From contig NC_088299.1 of the NCBI RefSeq assembly GCF_032854445.1, positions 12,891,608 through 12,955,607 on the forward strand: a stretch of 64,000 nucleotides of DNA, written 5' to 3'. This stretch comes from Liolophura sinensis. Lineage: Eukaryota; Mollusca; Polyplacophora; Chitonida; Chitonidae. Every line of letters starts with the position of its first letter. The first letter of the stretch is position 1. The notes under the pieces were generated by a model. The model searched no databases. It saw only the letters and a list, made by a program, of their open reading frames with translations, and was not told the DNA's origin. A program made the position numbers and the translations under genes. Positions 25,451 through 38,019 of the stretch are shown here, in pieces.

Positions 25451-25844
25451 ATCAGTGGTAAACCGGAACTCTGTAGAAATAAATCAATTCTTTTAAGATA
25501 TTTTTCAGGTAATCCAACCAAACTTAATCACAAGTAGTGATTGCTCAGATATTATCCAGGGTCACCTAGTACAAGTGTTCGATATCCCGACCTGACCTGT
25601 GATTAAGACTAGGAATTGCCAGTCAACAAAATGGATAGTCTTTGGAAAACACGGATAAGCTACGTCACGATTTGTCCACCAATCGATTCCTTTCCTGTAG
25701 CCCACACATGTCCATATGACAAGAATTACACGTAGTAAAGCTTTGCAGACATCAGTGTTTCCCACGTTTTATCGGCCCCATCCCTTTGAACTACAAAAGT
25801 TCAGTAACCTCTCATTCGGCAGGGAAAAACAGTGCTAATATTTA
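25451..25844. other. no recognisable feature
   Basis: Nothing recognised apart from a short unrecognised minus-strand frame. Confidence 0.4.
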
Positions 25845-26083
25845 TTTGACTGTTTTGCGCCGTACTCAAGAATACTTCACTAATTCGACGGCAGCCATCA
25901 CCATTGTGGGAGGAAACCGAGCAGAGCGTGGGGAAAACCGACGAAAAAATCATTGGAATACATACCCACCTATGACCGGGCAGAAGTCAACATGAGCGGA
26001 ACTTGAACTCAGAGCGATCACACTGGTGATAGGTGTCCGAGTAAGTGTGCTGCGCCAGTGTACTAACTACCGGGCCACAGAGG
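25845..26083 (-). mobile_element. SINE1, near full length, diverged
   Basis: Minus strand: head GGCCTCTGTGGCCCGGTAGT, B-box-like GAGTTCAAGTTCC, body, then AGTATTCTTGAGTACGGCGC. The central body is altered (AATGATTTTTTCGTCGG). Confidence 0.88.
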
Positions 26084-27361
26084 CCATAAAGTACAAATAA
26101 GTCTGCCACACCTTAGGTGCAAATTAATGTTTTTGTTTCACGGTCGCCGGGTATATAGTATGTTTTTAGTCTCTTCAGTTCTGCTTGATCCAAAACAGAG
26201 AAAACAAGTGTTGTATAACGTCGGTATTATCATTTTGGGTGGCTTATTACTTTTTGGTAGATTGCAATAAATTCGCTTGAAAGGACGCGGTATGGTAAGG
26301 CAGGGAATCGGTCCCAGTGCACCAGACTGTGCACCTCAAGAAGCGAAACTGACTATATCTGTGATTGACAGCTGTTGACATACTCCAAATGCTGCTTGTT
26401 TTTTTTTGTTTGTTTGTTTTTGTTGTTTTTGTTGTTCTGTTTTACTATTCCTTTCCTGTCAAATGGCAAGCATGCGAGTTATAATAAAACTCCAGACATG
26501 CACTTAATCAATGCATTGGTCATAAAATCGGAAAATGATAGTCTGCTCCAGTCACACTGAAATATTTTTCTATAGACACCTCACAGTGCACAAAATCACT
26601 GTATCACAAATGTAACTTTCTGAAAAGTTCTTGAGCATGCAGCTATCCAACAATCAGTCAAATACATATATAACAAATGTTCAGCCTCATAGATCCACGT
26701 ATGACTATTGTTACTACACGTTACGTAATACCATAACCACAAAGATTCGAGCATTTCCTATAGGTGCAATCTACTTTCCATAGTGACTGCTAGTCACTGT
26801 ATTTTGAAGGATACCTGACAGACTATGCCACAAATACGGATTTCAAACTTGCCAAAATATAACAAAGCTGATCACTTTATAAAGTTTATTTTTTACATAT
26901 GAATACAAACGTCAACCAAAACGAAACCTTGACAGCACGCACAAATAGATACTTGAAAGCTTCAGCAAAGATATTTTTCTGGTTAACGTGGACCTGTGTA
27001 AATTAAATACACAATGTCTCGTTTGAGCCAAAAAATTGGCGTTTTTGATCGAGAGTGCATTTTTCGACGGGTTATTACCAAGCAACCATCTCTTTTATGG
27101 CCATATAACTTTTATGGGTGATTCGACCAAGTTTTATACCTCTGATATGGAAATTTACAGAGTTGTGCTGGGGTTTTGAAATTTGCACTTTCTTATCGTA
27201 CCTCTCTGGGGCAGATTCCTCGCCTTACCGTACCAGGTTCTTTATTTATTATCTGATTTGTGCCTAACGCCCTATTCATACTTTTGTGGTGGCAAAAGGA
27301 ATGCCCGTCGTTCGCCTAGTAACTCACAAACCCCGTGACTTAAAGCCAATGGGAAGTAGTC
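26084..27361. other. no recognisable gene
   Basis: T-rich run at about 26398-26440. No gene or repeat family recognised. Confidence 0.4.
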
Positions 27362-27420
27362 ATCCCTCTGTGGTGTCTTCTCCATGACATTGCAGTGAGG
27401 CAGCGCAATAAATATGGACG
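27362..27420 (+). mobile_element. SINE2 fragment (short)
   Basis: GTGGTGTCTTCTCCATGACA followed by TTGCAGTGAGGCAGCGCAAT, the SINE2 centre only. Confidence 0.5.
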
Positions 27421-28594
27421 TTTGCGCCAGTCTTCTGTCAAAATTCACCACCCTGCTATAAACGAAATAATGTGGAAAGTTGAGTTGAACTCAACTCTAA
27501 CGAGTCAACGCAATGAGATGAAACTTAACATTGGTGTAATATGTTAAATCTGATTAATGGTTAATGGGTCACCAGGAATAATGCCTAAGGACCTCTTACA
27601 ACTAGATAGGAAATTGTTCGGTGCAGCAGTGAGGTGGAATTTTTTCATGCAGAAAAACAAGTAAAACTTACTTGTTCCGTCTAGTTTCAAGGAGTCCTTT
27701 ATAAGGTTGAATTATCAATCATTTGCAGTAGGTGTAGGCAATACTGAAACTGAAAACAGACGTTTTACATCTTCATGTATTCCAGTTTAAAAAATTTAAG
27801 CATTTTCGTTTTCGAATTTTTAGCATTCAGGGCTTCAACACGACGTGTTGTACTACATACTGGAATACACATTTACTGACCGACAGTCTTAATCGAAAAC
27901 CCGCACCATAAGAGAGACAGTTGCATGACCGGTTCCTATCATATCTGAGATCCGTAGTATATATGAAATATTTATCTTCATAACTTTTTTTCCATGCATG
28001 CTAAAGCCGAAACCTAACCGAGATGTCTCATGGCGTGCCCGACATTACTCTGCTGATATGTCAAAGCCTGATGAACACAAAGTTCTCTCCAACAAAAATA
28101 CGAACGATACTATCCACAGTGATGGTGTTTGCTCAGAGCAGCTACAACAATAGCCAACGTAGTTCATTCTCCTACCTCATTTGTTGACACTATTTGTGAT
28201 CGAATGAAGATGCCCCAAGTTAGTAACGAATGACTGGGTGTAGAAATCGAGTCCAGATTGGGGGGGGGAGTGATTTTCGGATGACCGATTACAGTTGGAG
28301 ACAGATTTCGCCGACGTACGATGAAGAAAGGGTACTGGACCCAGTTTTTGAAAGGGGTGTTCGACATTTTTTATCGTATATTTGTTGTACGACATTTTCT
28401 GCTACATTATTACCGTGCCATTATCCTATATCTGCGATTATCATACATGTACGACATCTTTGTGAAATCGGTCACTGGATTGAGAACGGGTTCTTGTTCA
28501 TTTGCTTCTTCGTGTTTTTGTTCGTGGTTTAAAGTCACCATCATCTATGTTTAGTATTATTTCGACTTATATTATGACGGTGAACCAGACCATT
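27421..28594. other. no recognisable gene
   Basis: Contains a G10 run at about 28260. Open frames at 28164-28554 overlap on both strands and are unrecognised. Confidence 0.4.
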
Positions 28595-28680
28595 TCCTAT
28601 GCGGGGCAGCCGTGCTGCCTTACTCATTCACCATGCCGGAGACACCATTACCGTATCCAGACACTGGGTTGACCAGTGGT
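28595..28680 (-). mobile_element. SINE2 fragment
   Basis: Minus strand: ACCCAGTGTCTGGATACGGT, then AATGGTGTCTCCGGCATGGT and GAGTAAGGCAGCACGGCTGC. Diverged SINE2 centre. Confidence 0.55.
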
Positions 28681-29609
28681 TGTCTAGCATCCTGAGACGA
28701 ATATCAAGACACTGAAGACCACTTTAACCTTAAACCCTGTCTCGAAACAATGTAAGTAAACACTTTGTTTGGTTCTGAAGAATGAGTACAAGAATGGGCC
28801 TAAGCACGAAAGGTCCAATCGATCTGCAGGAAAGCGCTGAATACCTATCTGTTGTAAGTTACAGGAAGAGGCCAACGTCCGGCCTCGGTGGTATCGGACT
28901 AGTGGCCACAGCGAACCGGTGTAGTGTGACGACACAGGCATTCCCGATATGTTTACCGAGGCTTGTTAAGTATTATCTCAAACCCTTTCCTCTCACCATT
29001 TCCTGAACAAAGTTTGTCTATTAAACTGCACCTTTCTTATTTATGACTGTATTAAGCAGGCTTTATCAGTTAATTTGGCTGCCACTAATAAGATCAACCC
29101 TCGTCGTCTAATATACAGTAATTAGCCGTATCTCCCAGATTAACCGAGTTCACATGGTAAAAACTCAATGAGAGATCACTGGATCGATTTCTTTCTTCTT
29201 TGCCGAAAAACGCTTTTGTCATTTTATCTCTCTCTTTATTGTTCTCTCGTAATAGTTTGATTTGCTGCGTAACGAGTTATCAAGTAAACCAATGCGGTAA
29301 TGAACGCAAGGAAACGATGGTAACAAATAGCAATAACAATATCACGGTGAAAAAATAAGTTTCATACCATAATATTGATGAACACATCTAGGGACAATAA
29401 GTCGTGATTCCAGACTACCAGGCCATGCATAGATATCGATATTGACTTATGGATTATTGGTCAAGCGAAATATATACTGATGTTGCGAAATAAAACAGAT
29501 AGCAGTACATTCACAAATACTGATATTAACAAAGAAAAAAAACAATACTGCAAAGAGTGTAGGGCACCAGCATATCCAACAATATTAATTGTAGACAAGT
29601 GGCAATCAG
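28681..29609. other. no recognisable gene
   Basis: Open frames at 28684-29006 overlap on both strands without family resemblance. Confidence 0.4.
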
Positions 29610-29832
29610 GGGCCCTCGAGGCCGAGGAGGTTAGCACGTCAGCACCCCGCAGTGTCCTGGGAGTCTCTCTCACCAATACGGTCGCTTGCATCCTCTCCAG
29701 CTGTACGCGGGAAGGTCTTACAGCAACTTGTGGATGGCCGTGGGTTTCCCCCGGGCTCTGTCCGGCTTCCTCCCACCATAATGCTGGACGCCGTCGTATA
29801 AGAGAAATATTCTTGAGTTTGGCGTAAAACAC
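29610..29832 (+). mobile_element. SINE1, near full length
   Basis: GGCCGAGGAGGTTAGCACGT head, body with TACGCGGGAAGGTCTTACAG, GTTTCCCCCGGGCTCTGTCC, and the end AAATATTCTTGAGTTTGGCG followed by TAAAACACC. The 115- and 133-codon frames over it are by-products. Confidence 0.9.
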
Positions 29833-31688
29833 CGCATTATGACATTGTTTAGTTAAATACAATACTCAACATAAAAGTCAGCATCGTGACAATGATAAAA
29901 TAGGCCTTCATCACATTACCAAGGTACACGTGATCTACAGATATGCGCATCGTGTTGGTAAAAGACAAGTGGTCTTTTCAACGAGCGTTGAAGCCCAGGT
30001 CACGTGAGTGTCGTCAACCAATAATTATCACCAAGGCCCACCAAACAGGGTTTATTCCGTGCTGTTACTCATTTGAACCGGGTTTTTCTTAATCTTGTGT
30101 AATTTAAATACTCTTGTTCATCACTGAAATCATTACTTAATCAAATCTTAATTCGGAAATATAGTCCTTGGCACATATTGACACACAGATACAAAACATG
30201 CTCTCTGTTAGCGTGCCTGTATTTTGCCCACGTAATCGGGCATTGAAGCGTTCGTTATTTTTACACCTGCATTATACTTCTCACGTAATACATGGTCCTG
30301 ACGTAAAACACGCACGATTTATTGATTGTGTTATTGATAATTATAGATAACCAAATACGTTTATGATTAATACATCGTTTCATGTTCACCAATAATTAGA
30401 CTGAACGATACGCTTTTGCATTGTATTGAATATTGCTCACTGAACTTGTTTATACATGACATATAATTAACTCAATGTAAAATGGGTTCTTTCTCAGTAA
30501 TCCAAAAAAAGACTAGATGGGTTGAATTGCACGACACTAACAAGGCTTATTAATATATAAATTATACACTGACGTCATATGCATCTATCACAGTTAAGGA
30601 AATACTAATTTTAAACGAAGGGCTTTTAAACCCCCCTCTTCCTAATAAGACAAACTGTAATTGTGTTAAATTATACATGTACACTACTGAAAAGTTTGGA
30701 GAAAAAGTATATTTTCTGTTGTCAGTATTGATTTTGTTACATCTATGCTAACCACTGTTGTGTAAAAACAAATGGTGTCCTTCGTTCTACATTTGAGCCT
30801 TTTAGTTTAAATCAAGTACTTAATTTTTTCAAATTGCGGAATCCTCGATGTATATTAGCTCTTGGTTAAGCGACATACGCAGGCGACCCTTACATAATTA
30901 TGTCACCTGACAATCACTGCATGCACGAATCCATCTCCTATACATTTAACATTTAATATCTCTATCATGAATTTCAAGCGTACAATAAATTTTACCTTAT
31001 TTTTTCATGAAGTATAACACATGTATAACACAGGGTCACTTATACAGGGGTTCTCCAGCCGAAATTCTGAAAAAAAATACCGCTGTTAGATAAATTACAA
31101 TAGTGATATTCCTATAGTGGGAGAGAATATATATTCCCTAAGACTTGCTGACCTAAGATGTTGTAAGTTCGAACCCAGCTGTCGCGTTTTCGGTTGCATC
31201 TTTACCAGAAAAGGCAGATCAGGTCCTATGCCAAAACTCATGACTTCCTCCTGTGTTATGAAGCCGTCATAGAAGTGTATTCACGATGCCCTGCGTATAG
31301 CATGAATGGTTATTCGTGACTAGATACTATACTTTCCGGACTGAGATCCAGATCTAGAGGGATGGTTTGATAAATTTTGGGCTTTAATTGCGCAAAGCCA
31401 CTAAAGTCAACGCAAACTTCGCCACAATGCTTAGCTTTTGGTACTGAAAGTTGAATTTTGGTGCAACATTTGTCTTAAGATTACATCTATGAGATGATAT
31501 AAAGTTTAATTTAAATGGGCCCACAACCGTGTCAGTAATGCTTCTGTGAAATCGTACATAAAGTTTTAATTATGTAAATATATTTTAAAGTTAAATATGC
31601 AAAATATATTTCAAAGTTAGGAGCTTGCAATATCCCATTCTTAACATGCGTACACTTAAACTCAATAGAAGTTCACAAATGATGTTTC
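29833..31688. other. no recognisable gene
   Basis: Very AT-rich. No exon or known repeat seen. Confidence 0.4.
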
Positions 31689-31955
31689 GGAGCCTCCGTA
31701 GCCAGGGGCTAGCGCGCCAGCACGAGGCCATGACCCAGCAGCCTCACACCAATGCGGTCGCTGTGAGTTCAAGTTCAGCTCGTGCTGACTTTCTCTCTGG
31801 CCCTACGTGGGAAGGTCTGCCAGCAACATGAGGTTAGTCGTGGGTTTTCCCCGGGCTCTGTCCGGATTCTTCCTCCTACCGTAATACTGGCCGACAGTAA
31901 AATATTCTTGAGTATGGCGTAAATCACCAATCAAATAAATAAATGAATAAATCAA
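31689..31955 (+). mobile_element. SINE1, near full length
   Basis: Head CCGTAGCCAGGGGCTAGCGC, B-box-like GAGTTCAAGTTC, body, 3' end AATATTCTTGAGTATGGCGT and CAATCAAATAAATAAATGAA tail. Confidence 0.9.
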
Positions 31956-32268
31956 ATAATATTTCGAGATTAAATGCACATTTGAAGCTAGCATGTAGCA
32001 CTTCAAATATTTTGAATTGTTATTATTTACTTGTTCACCTCCCATACCTGTTAGACTACTAATGGGAGTACGAATGACAAGCCGTTTATCACATCGCCTT
32101 AATCTTACCAACTGCAGTGGTTAGTATTTAGGGTGAGGAGTGAATTTACGCGTTAGAAACCTTTCCAGACAAGATAATTTGCCATGCCATTTTTGTCACA
32201 GATGTATCTAACTGCGTTTACTGACCCCGTGGCTAGTGGGTTGTGTAAATATTCATGTTCCTTATAGC
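31956..32268. other. no recognisable feature
   Basis: Nothing recognised. Confidence 0.4.
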
Positions 32269-32878
32269 AGCATGATTTATTTTCATATTTGTTTTATAAA
32301 TATGACGCTCTTATTTTATTGTTGTTATATCAACATGATGCTTTTATTTTCCGTTTTTTTACATCAACATGATGCTTTCATTTTCAATTTTGTTACATCA
32401 ACATGATGCTTTTATTTTCAATTTTGCTACATCAACATGATGCTTTTATTTTCAACTTTGTTACATCAGCATGATGCTTTTATCTTCAATTTTATTACAT
32501 CAACATGATGCTTTTGTTTTCAACTTTGTTACATGCTTTTATTTTCAACTTTGTTACATCAGCATGATGCTTTTATTTTCAGTTTTGCTACATCAACATG
32601 ATGCTTTTATTTTCAACTTTGTTACATCAACATGATGCTTTTATTTTCAACTTTGTTACATCAACATGATGCTTTTATTTTCAACTTTGTTACATCAACA
32701 TGATGCTTTTATTTTCAATTTTGCTACATCAACATGACGCTTTTATTTTCAATTTTGCTACATCAACATGATGCTTTTATTTTCAGTTTTGCTACATCAA
32801 CATGATGCTTTTATTTTCAACTTTGTTACATCAACATGATGCTTTTATTTTCAATTTTGCTACATCAACATGATGCTT
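32269..32878. repeat. 34-bp minisatellite, about 17-18 copies
   Basis: Unit: GCTTTTATTTTCAACTTTGT followed by TACATCAACATGAT (34 bp). The left end (to about 32340) is diverged; one unit near 32525 is short. Each unit contains the small dyad CATCA-ACA-TGATG. Confidence 0.95.
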
Positions 32879-33046
32879 TGGCTGAAATACCTTTACATAT
32901 ATTTATGTTTGACCTCGTGGAATACGAGTTTGGAATTTGATGTATGTGCCATACTTACAATATCGACGGTCTCCCCTTCATCACTGACAACTGTTAACTG
33001 CTTCTCACTTAAATGTTACTACCTTTATTTACTATTTATAGAGGCT

Positions 33047-33345
33047 GGTTTGGTGGCCTAGTGGTCAGAGCGTTCGCCTCGAAGTCGGCATACTTGTGAT
33101 CTAATTCGTGTCATGTATACAAAAGGCACTCGGCACTGAGAATTTAGAGCAAGAAAACAGGGCTGGTTGGCCTGGTGTCAGTATAATGTGACTGGGTGGG
33201 GTGTCTGGTGTTTTCAGCATGATACTTGGCGGCATGGACTCCCCCTTGCACAAGAAGACACAGTAAGTATGCACACACACATCAGGATTCCCCGTCGTCA
33301 TATGGCTAAAAAATTGCTGAGTACGAATGTGCATACATACATACG
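33047..33345 (+). mobile_element. SINE2, near full length
   Basis: tRNA-like head TGGCCTAGTGGTCAGAGCGT with TCGCCTCGAAGTCGGCATAC, then GTGTCAGTATAATGTGACTG, GGCGGCATGGACTCCCCCTT and CGTCGTCATATGGCTAAAAA ending in TTGCTGAGTACG. Confidence 0.9.
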
Positions 33346-35184
33346 CATGATTTATACAGTATTTCTTTCGTCCTGCTTTGATAACTCTTTAGTTTGTTTT
33401 GGAAATGCGTTTGCGGTTATCGACTTGGAGCGCTGGCATCATGGTCTACGAGAGGTATACAAATGTCGGACGTGATGATCGCATCCAATCTAAAATATAG
33501 TGCTCAGTCTTTTTCCTGTATTTGTTGGATTATTAAAGATGATAACATCTTCTCTTTACGGCTATATACTGCAAAGACTAAACACGGTTATGAACATGAC
33601 TCATAACGTATTTCTAAAACATGAACACGGTTTTGAGATAAAAATCCGGCAGCTCGACTTGAGGAGCGATTTGGGATCTGCTGAGACTGATTACGAGAAG
33701 AGCTATTAATATACACTAGTCTAAGGCAATAAACCATTCGGGATCGCGCGGAGTCAATTCGTCTAAGACTTCGCCCACACTTCGAATGTCAACGTCGCTG
33801 ATATAACCACATTGATCTTTGGCCATAGCCGATTTTCGTGACTGAAGCGAAGCTGTATCAACCGGGACGTGCTCCGTCTAATCCCAGGTTAAGCTTCTCT
33901 AAAACAACGTCTTAACTAAGATCTGTTGCTTCCAAGCGCTGACAATGTGTCTTCATCGGGATTCCGGAAGGGTCTTCTTGGCATGATCCCAACTGAGATA
34001 AAGCCCGTCCTTCAGGCCGTGAGCCTCACAATCGTCCCCACCCTCAGAGATGTACAGACAAACTTTCCTTGGAAAGGAACTTTAACCGACCTATGTAACC
34101 GGTTTCGTAATTGACACGAACGCCTATATCTTCCTAAAAGGCCACGCCATAGGACAAATCGTTTAAGCCAAGTTCCCTTAAGTCATCAGGTACATGTAAT
34201 AAAATTACTTAGTTGAACGCTTAATCTATGATCCAAATATACAGCTCTAACTTTTGGCTTACTATTACGGATTACTTCAATTCAGGTTGTTTAAAAAAAA
34301 GAACAACAGTTAAGGCAGACAGCATTATTACACGCAGTAATTTGACATTATTACACCTAATTATACACATTACACGCAAAAAAAAACCAGAGTAATGTAC
34401 ATGTACTAACAGCACAGCTTTATAACAAGCAATTAGACATTGCACGCGAGAGTCATTGTAATGCCTACACACTAATGTCTCCTGTCGGCAGTTACAACCT
34501 CTTTGTTCCCAACGGTGGGAAATTGCTTCAACCACAGGCAGGTTGTAGATGAAACCTCACATTATTACATGTGGCAATTTTTATATGGTTCATAGATTTG
34601 TTTTGCCAATCTTAAGGTTCAGAAAACCACGCCAGTTACTTAAGCACAGATGACATGCAAACGAAGGTGGTAACTTGTAAGCAGTCAATTTTCATTGATA
34701 GACCTACATGCAAGAGAGTCAATGTTCTGGGCATGAAATCCAGTTGAAATTTCAAACTCGCAGTGAATAATTTCTAGGCCAAACACTGGGTATCTGGCTT
34801 CAGTTTCAACTGTTCCAAGCAGATATTGTTTTGGAAGTCATGGTGTACTCTGTATCGTATTCAGAATTTATTGCCAGAAAATCCACGATTAAAACCCCTC
34901 TTTAAAAGCCCTGTATTCTTTCATTCCTCACTTTGAATTGAGTTTTAATGCTGTGAACAGTATTTCACATCCACAAACGTCTGCCAGATGCCCGGGCACA
35001 GGAAAGTCGTGAGCAGCACCGACGAAAAGTTTACGGAACTTCTCAAAGTACCCGACAAACCTCATGACACAAAAGCTCCACGCTCTCACAGCATTTGGAG
35101 TCTTGCTGACAAGCCGTCGATGACGTTCATGTGTGTAGTCTATAACGTTCGTTAAGAACACTTGTCATCTGTCAGTAAGGTGTT
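33346..35184. other. no recognisable gene
   Basis: Several open frames up to 102 codons on both strands (33394-33709, 33926-34114, 34272-34535, 34928-35161) without recognisable family or splice support. Confidence 0.4.
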
Positions 35185-35343
35185 GATTTCTGTACGTCAC
35201 ATGTGAGAAAGTTCGTCGGTGATATTCCAAAGGTCAGTGGTTTACGCTGGGCATCCCGGTTTCTAGCACCCATAATTTTGACCACCATGGTGTAAGTAAT
35301 AAAGTCTTGAGTATAGTGTCCAGCAATGATCAAATAAATAAGA
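35185..35343 (+). mobile_element. SINE3 fragment, 3' part
   Basis: GTACGTCACATGTGAGAAAG, TTCGTCGGTGATATTCCAAA, GGTTTACGCTGGGCATCCCG, then GTCTTGAGTATAGTG and ATCAAATAAATAAGAAATAA tail. Same order as the copy at 44.5 kb. Confidence 0.7.
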
Positions 35344-35599
35344 AATAAGCAGTTTTACTCTGTGATTTAGTGACCTCTCCTTGCAACCATTCATTCTTGT
35401 GAATGCAGAGAGGATTTGTGGCCTTTTCAACGCGTCACACTACCGCAAATGTCAGATTACTATTATGGCCATGTAAATCTATATTCAGACCAATAAGCTA
35501 TTAAGGCACATGTTGTTTATCTGCTTTTATAGCTAACATTCGTACTGATGTGGTATTATACATCCACCTGCCAGTCCACAATATTATCTCTCACCCACC

Positions 35600-36300
35600 T
35601 AGTATCGGTCAAACCCCATTTAGGTCACAAGGTCGCGTTGTCCAGAACATGCATGGGAATTTTGTACAGGGTGATATTATTATGAGCTTTGATGTCAAAA
35701 CAAAATTTCGTGGAATGACCCGAAGACAAACCAAGCGTGACACGTGCAGCAACAAATGTCACATTCAAATTCAACAACAAGTATTTTGAGCAAGTGGGCT
35801 GTGTCTGCATGGCTTCTCCGCTGGCGCCTCTGTTTGCTGATGTCTTTATGAAACAGGGGACCTCCGTGGCTCAGTCAGTTAGCGCGCTAGCGCAGCGTAA
35901 TGACCCAAGAGTCTTTCACCAATGCGGTCGCTGTGAGTTCAAGTCCAGCTCATGCTGGCTTCCTCTCCGGCCGTACGTGGGAAGGTCTGTCAGCAACCTG
36001 CGGATGGTTGTGGGTTTCCCCCGGGCTCTGCCCGGTTTCCTCCCACCATAATGCTGGCCGCCGTCGTATAAGTGAAATATTCTTGAGTACGGCGTAAAAC
36101 ACCAATCATATAAATAAATAAATTTATGAAACATGTTGAAAACAAGTTTGTCCGAAATTACCCGGAAGTCAGACCAAACGCGTACAAACGTATATATTAA
36201 GGTCATACTCGGCTAAGCTTCACCTGCGAACATGAAGTTAATGGTTCTCTCCCATTCCCTAATGCATTCATCTCTAGGACACCAGACAAAATCCACACAA
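35600..36300 (+). pseudogene. Penelope-like reverse transcriptase, broken
   Basis: Before the SINE, GNFVQGDIIMSFDVKTKF resembles the RT block with the first catalytic Asp (SFDV), and FKFNNKYFEQVGCVCMASPL followed by APLFADVFMK resembles the block that normally reads GxAMGSPLSP-xANxFM. After the SINE the frame resumes at FMKHVENKFVRNYPEVRPNA and continues to FISRTPDKIHTTVYGKPTHT, the conserved VYRKPTHTG block. A frameshift separates the first segments (around 35630), and the segment that should carry the YxDD catalytic pair is shortened. Family assignment is from remembered motif patterns and has not been aligned. Confidence 0.75.
35856..36122 (+). mobile_element. SINE1, full length, inserted in the Penelope-like element
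   Basis: Flanked by an 11-bp direct repeat TTTATGAAACA (35845-35855 and 36123-36133). Complete: head ACCTCCGTGGCTCAGTCAGT, TAGCGCGCTAGCGCAGCG, B-box-like GTGAGTTCAAGTCC, body, GAAATATTCTTGAGTACGGC and a short AAAT tail. This is the best SINE1 reference copy in the window and it postdates the element it splits. Confidence 0.95.
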
Positions 36301-37340
36301 CAGTGTATGGGAAACCTACTCACACTGGACTCCACACCAAATGTACCAGCTTTGTACCCAACACACACAACAATGTGTCGGAAACCTACTCACACTGGAC
36401 TCTACACCGAATGTACCAGCCTTGTACCCAACACACACAACAGTGTGTCAGAAACCTAATCACACTGGACTCTACACCAAATGTACCAGCTTTGTACCCA
36501 ACACACACAAAAGTGTATCGGAAACCTACTCACACTGGACTCTACACCGAATGTACCAGCCTTGTACCCAACACACACAACAGTGTGTCGGAAACTTACT
36601 CACACTGGACTCTACACCGAATGTACCAGCCTTGTACCCAACACACACAACAGTGTGTCGGAAACTTACTCACACTGGACTCTACACCGAATGTACCAGC
36701 CTTGTACCCAACACACACAACAGTGTATGGGAAACCTACTCACACTGGACTCTACACCGAATGTACCAGCCTTGTACCCAACACACACAACAGTGTGTCG
36801 GAAACTTACTCACACTGGACTCTACACCGAATGTACCAGCCTTGTACCCAACACACACAACAGTGTATGGGAAACCTACTCACACTGGACTCTACACCGA
36901 ATGTACCTGCCTTGTACCCAACACACACAACAGTGTGTCGGAAACTTACTCACACTGGACTCTACACCGAATGTACCAGCCTTGTACCCAACACACACAG
37001 CAGTGTATGGGAAACCTACTCACACTGGACTCTACACCGAATGTACCAGCCTTGTACCCAACACACACAACAGTGTGTCGGAAACTTACTCACACTGGAC
37101 TCTACACCAAATGTACCAGCTTTGTACCCAACACACACAAAAGTGTATCGGAAACCTACTCACACTGGACTCTACACAAAATGTACCAGCTTTGTACCCA
37201 ACACACACAAAAGTGTATCGGAAACCTACTCACACTGGACTCTACACAAAATGTACCAGCTTTGTACCCAACACACACAAAAGTGTATGGGAAACCTACT
37301 CACACTGGACTCTACACCAAATGTACCAGCTTTGTCCTCT
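36300..37340 (+). repeat. 70-bp tandem array, about 14-15 copies, from RT coding sequence
   Basis: Unit: ATGTACCAGCCTTGTACCCA, ACACACACAACAGTGTGTCG, GAAACCTACTCACACTGGAC, TCTACACCGA (70 bp). ATGTACC starts every 70 bases from 36341 to 37321. Units encode the Penelope-like VYRKPTHTG block and what follows, so the array grew out of the retroelement. Because 70 is not a multiple of three and no frame carries a stop, all three forward frames are open for roughly 290-365 codons. Unit subtypes (CACCGA/CACCAA, TGTCGG/TATGGG/TATCGG) are grouped, showing block duplication. I do not regard these long frames as genes. Confidence 0.97.
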
Positions 37341-38019
37341 ACAAATACAACATTAATCCAATTAATAAATTTTTAAACCGTGCCTGGAACATTTGCAGTT
37401 CTTATACCAGTCTCACCAATGAGGTCGAACATATTTAAATTATGCTGTATAAAAGTATGTATCCATCCAGTGTGATATATTCTGTCATTTCTTCAACAAA
37501 AAATTTCAATCCCGATTAGCAAAGCATATGGCCCTGAAAACCACAAAATCTTCGCAAGACTCTCTTACTTAGGACCAGCGTCTACCAAACTTATTCGACA
37601 ACTCTCAGCGCTACAAAAATTACTGCCTTCAGTACAATTTGTTGTATAACATCAGACCCTTCCTATAAGCAGATATGTCAAATTTAAAAACCCAGAGGAA
37701 GATGTATTACACAGAAATGTTATCTACATATCTACAAAGTGTGGTGATAGTAACTCAAGTTACGTAGGATTGACGAAACGTCACATTGGTCAAAGGTTTG
37801 CCGAACATTATATCTAAAACAAAAAATAGCATGGGGTCAGCTGTTGCTGACCATTGTTACAATAAAAATCACAACCAAAATTCTCTGACATTCAAAATCA
37901 TTGACTACTCCAACAACACTCTGAAGCTTGCGTACTTAGAATCCCGTCATATTGCTAAAAATAATCCAGATCTGAATGTACAAGTGAGCTCAATGCCCTT
38001 CCGTTTGTCCAATATTTAA
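37341..38019 (+). pseudogene. Penelope-like C-terminal region with GIY-YIG endonuclease, broken
   Basis: After the array comes a thumb-like stretch (NPINKFLNRAWNICSSYTSL), then a stop-rich connector. From about 37710 NVIYISTKCGDSNSSYVGLT followed by KRHIGQRFAEH matches the GIY-YIG core (the two motifs read VIY and YVG here) with the conserved Arg of the following helix. A frame change at about 37800 leads into SAVADHCYNKNHN, then LKLAYLESRHIAKNNPDLN, which carries the expected conserved Glu. The stop is at about 38017-38019. The nuclease would nick target DNA for retrotransposition; this copy is disrupted by frameshifts. Confidence 0.8.

Noticed and set aside
29461-29862. 133-codon minus-strand and 115-codon plus-strand frames
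   Set aside because: Both are readings of a SINE1 copy.
33047-33120. Functional tRNA gene
   Set aside because: A- and B-box-like parts belong to the head of SINE2; the body and 3' end of the SINE follow directly.
36303-37340. CRISPR-like array
   Set aside because: Direct head-to-tail repeats without unique spacers in animal DNA; the same applies to the 98-, 60-, 55- and 34-bp arrays.
36303-37438. Three overlapping long open frames (357, 365 and 291 codons)
   Set aside because: They are the three frames of one stop-free 70-bp tandem repeat and carry no independent coding evidence.
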